Origin: Thiobacillus sp.
GTDB taxonomy: Bacteria > Pseudomonadota > Gammaproteobacteria > Burkholderiales > Thiobacillaceae
Length of the DNA: 5,858 nucleotides
Assembly (NCBI GenBank): GCA_011391285.1
Contig: JAABQU010000045.1
Location: 1-5,858, forward strand
Direction of reading: 5' to 3'
The stretch's first letter is position 1, and every line of letters begins with the position of its first letter. The notes beneath the pieces are model-generated. The model saw only the letters and a list, made by a program, of their open reading frames with translations. It ran no database searches and was not told the DNA's origin. Positions 1-5,858 of the stretch are shown in pieces. Made by a program: the position numbers and the translations under genes.

Positions 1-525
1 CTCGACGAGTTCTCGCGCCGCCAGGCGGCCTACCGCGACGGCGAGATTGCCGCCATGCGCGACGTGCCCGGCTTCATCCGCAAGGGCCAGGAAATCTACG
101 GCTACCCGCATTTCGTCAACGACGTCGGCGGCAGCCTGTGCGAACTCGACGAACCCGGGGTGGTCGAGCTGCTGGCCGAGCACACGCTGATCCTCTACAT
201 CCAGACCACCACGCGCGAAGAGGAAGACACGCTGATCAAACGCGCGCAGTCCGACCCCAAGCCGCTGTATTTCCGCCCAACCTTCCTTGCCGAAGCTTTG
301 CCGGTTTACCTGAAGGAAAAGGGCCTCGAGTTCGTCGCGCAGATCGAGCCCGACGACTTCGCGCGCTGGGTGTTCCCGCGCCTGTTCCACTCGCGCATCC
401 CGCGCTACGAGGCGATCGCCAGGCCGCACGGCTACACCGTGACCTCGCAGGAAGTGGCGCAGGTGCGCGACGAACGCGACTTTCTGGCGCTGCTGGAAAC
501 CGCGATCGCACGCAAGGAAAGCTGA
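1..525 (+). CDS. Conserved 'ATPase'-type protein of unknown role, 3' part only
   Basis: The reading frame is open from base 1 and stops at TGA 523-525. The visible 174 residues are a C-terminal part and the true start lies outside the window; the ATG at base 55 is internal, because coding sequence continues in frame before it. The protein looks soluble, with no membrane segment or signal sequence. It contains an IYGYPHFVND-like stretch followed by GGSLCELD, then an ILYIQTTTREEE strand/turn and a PKPLYFRP motif. From memory, this resembles a conserved proteobacterial family commonly annotated as 'ATPase', with a P-loop in the N-terminal half. That half is not visible here, so nucleotide binding cannot be confirmed. 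The stop is only 2 bases from the metA start, and the metA ribosome binding site lies inside this gene, so the two are probably co-transcribed. The biological role is unknown. Confidence 0.75.
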   Translation, partial: LDEFSRRQAAYRDGEIAAMRDVPGFIRKGQEIYGYPHFVNDVGGSLCELDEPGVVELLAEHTLILYIQTTTREEEDTLIKRAQSDPKPLYFRPTFLAEALPVYLKEKGLEFVAQIEPDDFARWVFPRLFHSRIPRYEAIARPHGYTVTSQEVAQVRDERDFLALLETAIARKES

Positions 526-527
526 CG

Positions 528-1580
528 ATGCCGCTGGTCGAGCATAACGCCCTGCCCACCTTCGAGCGCCTGCGCGGCGACGGCATCACTGTGCTGTCGA
601 CCGAGCGCGCGGCGCACCAGGAAATCCGCGAACTGCACGTCGGTCTCCTGAACATGATGCCGGATGCCGCGCTGGAGGCGACCGAGCGGCAGTTCTACCG
701 GCTGGTCGGCGAGTCCAACCCGATCGCGCAGTTCTACATGCACCCCTTCACCCTGCCGACGCTGCCGCGCGGCGACAAGGCGCGGGCGCACATCGCACAG
801 TTCTACGAATCCTTCGAGTCCATACGCGAGAAGGGGCTGGACGCGCTCATCATCACCGGCGCCAACGTCAGCCATCCCAACCTTGCCGACGAAGCGTTCT
901 GGCAGCCGCTGATCGAGGTGATCGACTGGGCCTGGGGCAACGTCACCTCGACCCTGTGCTCGTGCCTCGCCACCCACGCGGTGATGCAGTTCCGCCACGG
1001 CCAGACGCGGGTGAAACAGCCGCATAAGATCTGGGGCGTGTTCGAGCACCGCGTCACCGACACACGCCATCCGCTGGTGGCCGACGTCAACACCCGCTTC
1101 GACGTGCCGCATTCGCGCTGGAACGATGTCTCGCGCGCGCAGTTCGAGACGGCGGGCGTCAAGGTCCTGGTCGAAAGCGCGGATGCCGGGGTGCATCTGG
1201 CGGTGAGCGGTGACGGCCTGCGCACCGTGTTCTTCCAGGGACATCCGGAATACGACACGGTGTCACTGCTGAAGGAATACAAGCGTGATCTGCTGCTGGC
1301 CGCGTCCGGCAAGCTGCCGGCGTTTCCGCCGTTCCCGGCCCGCTATTTCGACCGCCAGGCGCAGGCGCTGCTGGCTGAATTCGGCAGCCGCATGCAGGCG
1401 GGCGAAACGCTGGTTTTCCCCGAAGCACACCTGCTGCCGCTGCTCGACAATACCTGGCACGACACCGCCGAGGCTGTGATCGGCAACTGGATTGGCTGCG
1501 TCTATCAGGTCACCCACCGCGAGCGCGGCCTGCCTTTCATGCCGGGCATCGATCCCAACAATCCTTTAGGGCTGGCGTGA
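528..1580 (+). CDS. metA: Homoserine O-acyltransferase MetA (probably O-succinyltransferase)
   Basis: This 350-residue cytosolic enzyme transfers an acyl group from acyl-CoA to the hydroxyl of L-homoserine, the committed step of methionine synthesis. It belongs to the MetA (class I glutamine amidotransferase-like) family, not the alpha/beta-hydrolase MetX family. The expected triad is visible: nucleophile Cys146 in STLCSCLATHAV, and His239 and Glu241 in QGHPEYD. These match E. coli Cys142, His235 and Glu237 with a constant offset of 4. Other family motifs are LNMMPDAALEATERQFYRL (residues 41-59), ALIITGANVS (106-115) and PHSRW (194-198). The position that helps set acyl-CoA choice (residue 111 in E. 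coli) is Ser115 here, neither the Gly of succinyl enzymes nor the Glu of acetyl enzymes. Succinyl specificity is therefore an inference. The ATG at 528 is preceded by AAGGAAAG (514-521) at good spacing, and the homology begins near it. The stop overlaps the mlaE start by 4 bases. Confidence 0.93.
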   Translation: MPLVEHNALPTFERLRGDGITVLSTERAAHQEIRELHVGLLNMMPDAALEATERQFYRLVGESNPIAQFYMHPFTLPTLPRGDKARAHIAQFYESFESIREKGLDALIITGANVSHPNLADEAFWQPLIEVIDWAWGNVTSTLCSCLATHAVMQFRHGQTRVKQPHKIWGVFEHRVTDTRHPLVADVNTRFDVPHSRWNDVSRAQFETAGVKVLVESADAGVHLAVSGDGLRTVFFQGHPEYDTVSLLKEYKRDLLLAASGKLPAFPPFPARYFDRQAQALLAEFGSRMQAGETLVFPEAHLLPLLDNTWHDTAEAVIGNWIGCVYQVTHRERGLPFMPGIDPNNPLGLA

Positions 1581-2671
1581 CGGACGCACGCGCGCATTTC
1601 GACGAGAGACACGGCGCCCTGATCGCCAGCGGCATCTGGCATGCCGAAGCAGCCTCCGCGCTGCCGGAACTTGCCGGCAAGGCCGTGCGCGTCCTCGACG
1701 GCGCCGGTGTGACCCAGCTCGATACCAACGGCGCATGGCTGCTGCTGGCTGCGGCCCGCCCGCAGGCCGGCGATCCGATGCCCGAGCTGCGTGGGTTTCA
1801 GCCGCAGCATCTCGCCATGTTCAAGCTGGTCGACCAGCACTATGAAACCACGCTGGCCCAGCCAGCCCCACCGCGCGAAGGCCTGTTCGAACTCACCGGG
1901 CGCGGCACCCTGGCTCTATGGGGCCATCTCACCGGCCTGCTCGATTTTATCGGCCGCCTGTTTGTCGAACTGATGGCGCTGATGCTCCGTCCCGGGCGCT
2001 GGCGCTGGCGCGAATTCGGCGCCCAGGTCGGTACGGTCTTCGTGGGAGCGATTCCCATCGTGATCGGCATGCAGTTCCTGCTCGGTGTGGTGTTCGCGTA
2101 TCTGCTGGGTTCGCAGGCGCAGCAATACGGCGCCAATATTTTTGTCGTCGATGGCCTGCTGCTGGCGATCCTGCGCGAAATTTCGCCGGTGATTGTCGCG
2201 GTGCTGGTGGCCGGGCGCACCGGTGCCGCCATCACCGCCCAGATCGGCACCATGAAGGTCACCGAGGAAATCGACGCCATCACCACGCTCGGCCTGTCGC
2301 CGCTGGCGGTGCTGGTGATCCCGCGCATCCTTGCCCTGGTGCTCGCATTGCCACTGCTGGTGTTCATCGGCGACATTGCCGGAATGGCCGGCGGCATGCT
2401 GGTGACGCAGGTGCAGCTGGATATCTCGTATTACATGTTCATGGACCGGGTGTCCGACGTGCTGGTCCTGAAAACCCTGCTGGTCGGACTGGGCAAGGCA
2501 CCGGTGTTCGCCATCTTCATCGCGCTGATCGCCTGCCGCATGGGTCTGACGGTGACCCGCGACGCGCGCAGCGTTGGCGCCAACACCACCTCCACCGTGG
2601 TCCAGAGTCTGGTCGCGATCATCCTCCTCAACGCGATTTTTGCCATCATGTTCGTGGAGCTGGAGATATGA
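1577..2671 (+). CDS. mlaE: MlaE-type lipid ABC transporter permease with fused N-terminal STAS (MlaB-like) domain
   Basis: This 364-residue inner-membrane permease belongs to the MlaE/YrbE family and is part of an MCE lipid transport ABC system. It is about 100 residues longer than E. coli MlaE (about 260). Residues 1 to about 95 are soluble and STAS-like, with a QLDTNGAWLLL motif (47-57) that resembles RVDTGGLALLL of E. coli MlaB. Thr50 falls where MlaB has its functionally important Thr52. Residues about 115-364 are the permease. They include an amphipathic entry segment (115-138), hydrophobic spans near 152-178, 188-212, 243-275 and 300-322 and a last one at 341-361, and the family signature around REISPVIVAVLVAGRTGAA (200-218) followed by TMKVTEEIDAI. 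The start is GTG 1577 within GTGA, overlapping the metA TGA, with a weak AGGG (1568-1571) upstream; this suggests translational coupling to metA. The mlaE symbol reflects the permease half; 'mlaBE' would describe the fusion. Confidence 0.93.
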   Translation: MTDARAHFDERHGALIASGIWHAEAASALPELAGKAVRVLDGAGVTQLDTNGAWLLLAAARPQAGDPMPELRGFQPQHLAMFKLVDQHYETTLAQPAPPREGLFELTGRGTLALWGHLTGLLDFIGRLFVELMALMLRPGRWRWREFGAQVGTVFVGAIPIVIGMQFLLGVVFAYLLGSQAQQYGANIFVVDGLLLAILREISPVIVAVLVAGRTGAAITAQIGTMKVTEEIDAITTLGLSPLAVLVIPRILALVLALPLLVFIGDIAGMAGGMLVTQVQLDISYYMFMDRVSDVLVLKTLLVGLGKAPVFAIFIALIACRMGLTVTRDARSVGANTTSTVVQSLVAIILLNAIFAIMFVELEI

Positions 2672-3420
2672 TGCGCGACCCCGTGATCGATGTCCGCAAC
2701 GTCTCCACGACGCTGGGCGGACACAGCATTCATCGCGACCTCAGCCTGTCCGTTGCGCGTGGCGAAGTGATCGCATTGATCGGCGGCAGCGGCAGCGGCA
2801 AGTCGGTGCTGCTGCGCGAAATCATCGGCCTCCTGAAACCGCAGGCGGGCCGCATCGAACTGTTCGGGCAGTCGGTGTGGGACAGCTCGCCGCAACAGAT
2901 GAACGTGCTGCGCAAGCGTTTTGGGGTGCTGTTCCAGGACGGCGCGCTGTTTTCCTCGCTTTCCGTGGAAGACAATGTCGCCACCCCGCTGTTCGAGCAT
3001 ACCGCCCTGCCGCACGCCACCTGCCGCCAGCTGGCGCGTCTGAAACTGGCGCTGGCCGGGCTGCCACCGGATGTGGGCAGGAAGCGTCCGAGCGAACTCT
3101 CCGGCGGCATGCGCAAGCGGGTCGCGCTGGCGCGCGCGCTGGCGCTCGACCCCGAACTGCTGTTCCTCGACGAACCGACCTCCGGCCTCGACCCGATCTC
3201 GGCGCGGGCCTTCGACACGCTGATCCGGCTGCTGGCCGACAGCCTGGGCCTCACCGTATTCCTCGTCACCCACGACTTGGATACACTGTTTTCGATCATC
3301 GACCGTGTCATCGTCCTGTCGAACGGCCGCGTACTAGGCAGCGGCACCGTGGCCGAACTGAAAACCATCGACGACCCGTGGCTGCGCGATTACCTCGCCG
3401 CACGGGCGTCAGTATCATGA
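2668..3420 (+). CDS. mlaF: MlaF-type ABC transporter ATP-binding protein
   Basis: This 250-residue cytoplasmic ATPase powers the MlaE/MlaD lipid transporter. All nucleotide-binding elements are intact: Walker A GGSGSGKS (39-46), Q-loop Gln90 in LFQDGALFSSLSV, ABC signature LSGGM (144-148), Walker B LLFLDEP (164-170) with catalytic Glu169, D-loop SGLD (172-175) and switch His202 in VTHD. The DGALFSSLSVEDNV segment after the Q-loop and the LSGGM(R/K)KR signature are characteristic of the MlaF/MCE ATPase group rather than of generic importers. The length is close to that of E. coli MlaF. Two consecutive ATGs (2668 and 2671) straddle the mlaE stop in the sequence ATGATG. The first fits better because a GGAG at 2656-2659 lies 8 bases upstream of it. 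The stop is 18 bases before mlaD, in the same frame. Confidence 0.95.
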   Translation: MMRDPVIDVRNVSTTLGGHSIHRDLSLSVARGEVIALIGGSGSGKSVLLREIIGLLKPQAGRIELFGQSVWDSSPQQMNVLRKRFGVLFQDGALFSSLSVEDNVATPLFEHTALPHATCRQLARLKLALAGLPPDVGRKRPSELSGGMRKRVALARALALDPELLFLDEPTSGLDPISARAFDTLIRLLADSLGLTVFLVTHDLDTLFSIIDRVIVLSNGRVLGSGTVAELKTIDDPWLRDYLAARASVS

Positions 3421-3438
3421 ACCGGGGAGAAACCATGC

Positions 3439-4386
3439 ATGGAAACTGAAGGCCGATACACCCTGGTGGGCGCGCTGGTGCTGGCCGTCATCGCGCTGTT
3501 GACCCTGGCCATCGTGTGGCTGACCGGCGCCGCGGACCAGATCGCCTATCAGACCTACACCCTTTACTTCAAACAGCAGTCGCTCGACGGCCTGGCGATC
3601 GGCAGCCCGGTGAAGATGCGCGGGATCAAGGTGGGTGTGGTCGACAGCTACCGCTTTGCCAGAGGCGGGGACGAGGCTGTCAGCGTCACCGCCCGCATCG
3701 ACGAAGGGGTTCCGGTATACGCTGGCGCCGAGGCCTACATCAAGCGCAATCTGGTGACCGGCATCGCATCGGTCGAAATCGACAATGGCCCGAGCGACAG
3801 CCCCCTGCTCGACAAGACGCCTAGAGGCGAGCGCTACCCGGTGATCGCCGAGGGCAGGTCCGACATCGACAAGGTCACCACCGCGGCATCGCGTCTGGCG
3901 ATCAACGGCGCGCAGGTGCTGGAGAAAATGAACACGCTGCTGTCCGATGAAAACCAGCGGGCGATCAGCCAGACGCTCGCCAACCTCGACGAACTGTCCG
4001 GTCATCTTGCGGCCAACAAGCACAGTCTCGAAGCCGCGGTGCAGGGCATCCGCGACGCCTCCGACGAATTCCGCTTCGCCGGCGCCAGCATCAGCCAGGC
4101 TGCGACCCGTGCCGAGGGCAGCATCATCAGCGTGGGACAGAACGCCGATGCCGCCCTGAAAGAAGCCGCCGTTGCGATGGTAAAGCTGCAATCCGATGCC
4201 GGCCTGATTTCAGAGCAGATTCAGCAACTTACAGAAACCGGTGCCCTGGAACTGACCAATGTCAGCCGCGATGTTCGCACCAGCGCCGACGTGCTCACCA
4301 CTGCCGGGCAGCGCTTGTCCAACCCGCGCGCGATCCTGTTCGGCCCCGGCCAGCAGCAACTCGGACCCGGAGAAAAACTGCCATGA
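3439..4386 (+). CDS. mlaD: MlaD-type MCE-domain protein with extended helical C-terminus
   Basis: This 315-residue inner-membrane-anchored periplasmic protein is the substrate-binding ring component of an MCE lipid transporter. It has a short cytoplasmic N-terminus, one membrane anchor (about residues 9-29) and one MCE domain (about 37-117) with the typical GLAIGSPVKMRGIKVGVV (51-68) and LVTGIASVEI (105-114) motifs. It then has a long helix-prone region (about 141-292) with no proline from residue 136 to 295, and a tail containing NPRAILFGP (295-303). E. coli MlaD is about 183 residues, so the extension is well beyond the usual Mla length and more like the C-terminal helical parts of PqiB or mycobacterial Mce proteins. 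The ATG at 3439 has GGGGAG (3424-3429) at 9-base spacing. An out-of-frame ATG at 3435 also exists but opens only a short frame. The stop overlaps the downstream lipoprotein start in ATGA. Confidence 0.92.
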   Translation: METEGRYTLVGALVLAVIALLTLAIVWLTGAADQIAYQTYTLYFKQQSLDGLAIGSPVKMRGIKVGVVDSYRFARGGDEAVSVTARIDEGVPVYAGAEAYIKRNLVTGIASVEIDNGPSDSPLLDKTPRGERYPVIAEGRSDIDKVTTAASRLAINGAQVLEKMNTLLSDENQRAISQTLANLDELSGHLAANKHSLEAAVQGIRDASDEFRFAGASISQAATRAEGSIISVGQNADAALKEAAVAMVKLQSDAGLISEQIQQLTETGALELTNVSRDVRTSADVLTTAGQRLSNPRAILFGPGQQQLGPGEKLP

Positions 4387-4991
4387 AACCTGCCATCGCC
4401 CTTGCTGTGTTGAGCCTTGCGTTAGGTGGCTGCGTCAACATCGGCGAAAAGCGTGACGTTCCCGCCGTGACGTATTACGTGCTGAACGACAGTGCACCCG
4501 CGCCGGCCGGGGCATCCGTCACGGAGTCTGCCGACGCTCGCACCCTGCTGGTGCTCGATACCATCACCAGCGGCTTTTACGACACCGACCAGATTGTTTT
4601 CAGCCGCAGCGGCGATACCCGCGCCCAATACCAGTTCGCGCGCTGGACCGAGCGGCCGGGCAAGCGCTTCGCAGATCTCATGCGTACCCGTCTAGAGCGC
4701 CAGGGTGCATGGCGCATCAGTGCCGCAGGCGGGTATGTGCGCGGCGACGTGCTGCTGGATACCGAGCTGGTCGAGTTCTATCACGACGCTGCCAGCGAAC
4801 CGGGCCAGGTGCGACTGGTGCTGCGCGCCGAACTGGTGGACCTGAAACAGCGCACGCTGCTGGGACGCCGTGTATTCGAGCAGCAGGTGGCGGTGACCCG
4901 CTACGACGCGGCCGGTGCTGCGCAGGCATCGAGCCAGGCAGTCAGTCATGTGCTCGATGACCTGACCGCCTGGCTCGTCACCCTGAAATAA
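4383..4991 (+). CDS. PqiC/YmbA-type ABC-transport auxiliary lipoprotein
   Basis: This 202-residue protein is predicted to be a lipoprotein. The N-terminus has Lys2, a hydrophobic stretch and a lipobox LGGC with the lipidated cysteine at 17. Residue 18 is Val rather than Asp, which favours outer-membrane sorting by Lol rules. The mature part has the features of the ABC-transport auxiliary lipoprotein family (DUF330; PqiC/YmbA relatives): TYYVLND near the N-terminus (30-36), YQFARWTERPGKRFADLM (83-100), a hydrophobic VLLDTELVEFYHD strand (123-135), and a C-terminal AVSHVLDDLTAWL helix (186-198). In E. coli, PqiC works with the MCE protein PqiB at the outer membrane. By analogy this one probably partners the upstream MlaD. 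The ATG overlaps the mlaD stop (4383-4386), with GGAG at 4369-4372, so translation is probably coupled. Family assignment comes from motif recall, not from a search. Confidence 0.85.
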   Translation: MKPAIALAVLSLALGGCVNIGEKRDVPAVTYYVLNDSAPAPAGASVTESADARTLLVLDTITSGFYDTDQIVFSRSGDTRAQYQFARWTERPGKRFADLMRTRLERQGAWRISAAGGYVRGDVLLDTELVEFYHDAASEPGQVRLVLRAELVDLKQRTLLGRRVFEQQVAVTRYDAAGAAQASSQAVSHVLDDLTAWLVTLK

Positions 4992-5024
4992 ATGCCTACA
5001 CTTGAAAAGTGCCGTTCACAATAA

Positions 5025-5040
5025 AAGGAGAGAGATTATG
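5025..5040 (+). promoter_or_regulatory. Strong ribosome binding site deciding the start of the DUF4426 gene
   Basis: An AAAAGGAG run (5023-5030) followed by AGAG sits 7 bases before ATG 5038. It is the best Shine-Dalgarno sequence in the window. It favours 5038 over the in-frame TTG at 5002, because the protein from 5038 begins directly with a signal peptide. Confidence 0.7.
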
Positions 5041-5466
5041 AAGCGCCTGCTTGCAGTCCTGTGCCTGTGTTCCGTTGCCGCTGTCGCCCATGCCGAAATC
5101 TCGCAAAAATTCGGCCCGCTGGAAGTTCACTACAATGCCCTCACTACCGACGAGTTGTCCCCTGATGTCGCACGCACCTACAAGATCGAGCGCAGCAAGA
5201 CGCGCGGGCTGGTCACCATGTCGGTGCTGAAGCAGAACCCGGTCGGTGCGCCGACGCCGGTGCCGGCCAGACTCACGGTTTATGTCACCAACCTCAACCA
5301 GCAACTGGCCAATGTGGAAATGCGCGAGATCAAGGAAGGCACGGCAATCTACTATCTGGGCGAATTCCGCGTCGCGCCGCCCGACACGCTGAAGTTCACC
5401 GCAACCGTGGAAGTGGCTGGTGAACCGAAACGCGAGATGGTGTTCAATCAGAAGTTCTACAAGTAA
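5038..5466 (+). CDS. Secreted DUF4426 family protein
   Basis: This 142-residue protein is predicted to be exported. Residues 1-19 form a Sec signal peptide (Lys2-Arg3, a hydrophobic core, and AHA before a likely cleavage ahead of Glu20). Cys9 and Cys11 lie inside the hydrophobic core and do not form a convincing lipobox. The mature part, about 123 residues, is predicted to be mainly beta strand. It opens with FGPLEVHYNAL (24-34) and contains a YKIERSKTRGL motif (48-58), a VYVTNLNQQL strand, an IYYLGEFRV segment and a C-terminal FNQKFYK. This matches my memory of the DUF4426 family, whose function is unknown. An in-frame TTG at 5002 would add 12 residues before the signal peptide and is disfavoured. 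The gene lies 46 bases after the lipoprotein gene, so it could be the last operon member or have its own promoter. I cannot infer a molecular function. Confidence 0.82.
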   Translation: MKRLLAVLCLCSVAAVAHAEISQKFGPLEVHYNALTTDELSPDVARTYKIERSKTRGLVTMSVLKQNPVGAPTPVPARLTVYVTNLNQQLANVEMREIKEGTAIYYLGEFRVAPPDTLKFTATVEVAGEPKREMVFNQKFYK

Positions 5467-5500
5467 ACAGCAGCAAAACCGCCCCCGGTTCGGGCTGTTT
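5465..5500. terminator. Hairpin between convergent genes, possible bidirectional terminator
   Basis: An outer stem pairs AAACAGC (5465-5471) with GCTGTTT (5494-5500). Inside it AACCG (5477-5481) pairs with CGGTT (5486-5490) around a CCCC loop. On the minus strand the inner stem is followed by TTTT, as in an intrinsic terminator for the UreH-like gene or its read-through. On the plus strand the T run is short (TTT, within the stem) and is followed by GCATCC, so plus-strand termination is less certain. The hairpin starts at the last bases of the DUF4426 stop codon, where a terminator between convergent genes is expected. Confidence 0.45.
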
Positions 5501-5517
5501 GCATCCGGCAGCCGAGA

Positions 5518-5858
5518 TCAGGCTTTCGAAAACGCGGAATAGGCCAGTGTCAGCAGTCCCCACACGCCAAAGCCCGCCACTGTCAGCCCCGCCGCGCGGC
5601 GTACCCACAGCTGCTGCATGAAAGGCTGAAGCTGCCGCGCGAACAGGCCCATGCCCAGCAGGTTCGGCAAGGTGCCGAGGCCGAACGCCAGCATCAGCGC
5701 CGCGCCGGAAGTCGCGCTGCCAGCCGCCAGTGCCGACACCAGCACCGAATACACCAGCCCGCACGGCAGCCAGCCCCAGGCCATGCCCGCCAGCACAGCC
5801 TGCGGCAGCGACTTTACGGGCAGCAGCTTCTGGAACAGAGGCTTGACCTTGTTCCACA
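5518..5858 (-). CDS. UreH/TauE-SafE-like membrane protein, C-terminal part
   Basis: The minus-strand frame is open from the right edge (5858) to TGA at 5520-5518 and shows the last 112 residues. The gene starts outside the window; the GTG at 5796 is internal, because in-frame coding (LLPVKSLPQAVLAG) continues before it. The visible part has a lysine-rich cytoplasmic-looking segment and a membrane span with the motif GMAWGWLPCGLVYS. A second span follows around GAALMLAFGLGTLPNLLG, and a last span (LTVAGFGVWGLLTLAY) lies near the C-terminus. The WLPCGLVY and FGLGTLPNLL motifs are typical of the UreH-like group (COG2836) usually annotated as 'sulfite exporter TauE/SafE family'. Members are often found beside cbb3 cytochrome oxidase maturation genes and may act in metal or cytochrome maturation. 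The substrate is unknown, and the neighbour that would test this lies outside the window. The gene is convergent with the DUF4426 gene. Confidence 0.82.
   Translation of the reverse strand, partial: WNKVKPLFQKLLPVKSLPQAVLAGMAWGWLPCGLVYSVLVSALAAGSATSGAALMLAFGLGTLPNLLGMGLFARQLQPFMQQLWVRRAAGLTVAGFGVWGLLTLAYSAFSKA

Noticed and set aside
138..527. Upstream extension of the metA frame into the preceding gene
   Set aside because: The extra 130 codons give an Arg-rich translation and are out of frame with the conserved upstream protein. The ribosome binding site and MetA length fit ATG 528.
432..1244. Long minus-strand open frame (270 codons) opposite metA
   Set aside because: It is an antisense shadow of a high-GC gene. 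The plus strand carries a complete MetA with intact catalytic residues, and the antisense product has no recognisable motifs or start signal.
1918..2667. Upstream extension of the mlaF frame across mlaE (open for 250 codons)
   Set aside because: The translation is rich in Arg, His, Gly and Ala with no family features, as expected of an out-of-frame reading of mlaE. MlaF homology starts at 2668.
2574..3449. Second plus-strand open frame (291 codons) over mlaF
   Set aside because: It is an out-of-frame shadow of mlaF, Arg/Pro/Ala rich and without any conserved motif, while the mlaF frame has every ABC ATPase element.
4975..5002. Possible promoter for the DUF4426 gene (TCGTCA, 16 bases, TACACT)
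   Set aside because: Each hexamer matches the sigma-70 consensus at only 4 of 6 positions, and there is no further support. It cannot be distinguished from chance.
5444..5857. Alternative minus-strand frame (137 codons) overlapping the UreH-like gene
   Set aside because: It is another frame of the same strand with low-complexity Ala/Gly/Arg composition. The frame ending at 5518 has clear membrane spans and the WLPCGLVY motif, and the alternative would also run into the DUF4426 gene.

Overview
This 5.9 kb window comes from a high-GC Gram-negative chromosome. An outer-membrane-targeted lipoprotein, an Mla-type lipid transport operon, a MetA-type homoserine acyltransferase and a UreH/TauE-like membrane protein together suggest a betaproteobacterium. 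A Thiobacillus-like or other Nitrosomonadales relative is my best guess, from memory of similar proteins only. Coding density is very high. I saw no RNA gene, insertion sequence, CRISPR array or other mobile element.

Layout: (1) 1-525 (+) is the 3' part of a conserved protein, usually annotated as an 'ATPase'. (2) 528-1580 (+) is metA, which commits homoserine to methionine synthesis. (3) 1577-4991 (+) is a four-gene lipid-transport operon. It encodes an MlaE-type permease with a fused N-terminal STAS (MlaB-like) domain, an MlaF ATPase, an MlaD/MCE substrate-binding protein with a long helical C-terminal extension, and a PqiC/YmbA-type lipoprotein. (4) 5038-5466 (+) is a secreted DUF4426 protein. 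(5) 5467-5517 is a short convergent spacer with a hairpin. (6) 5518-5858 (-) is the C-terminal part of a UreH/TauE-like membrane protein that runs off the window.

The first six genes are separated by -4 to 46 bases, with stop/start overlaps at metA/mlaE, mlaE/mlaF and mlaD/lipoprotein, so at least the first five are probably co-translated. The transport genes probably form one machine. The MlaE dimer with its built-in STAS regulator and MlaF would power lipid movement at the inner membrane, the MlaD ring and its helical extension would reach into the periplasm, and the lipoprotein would sit at the outer membrane. No periplasmic carrier MlaC is encoded here. The set therefore looks like a hybrid between the canonical Mla shuttle and the Pqi-type bridge. 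This is the most interesting biology in the window, although such mixed MCE operons are probably not new. The rest reads as ordinary conserved chromosome.
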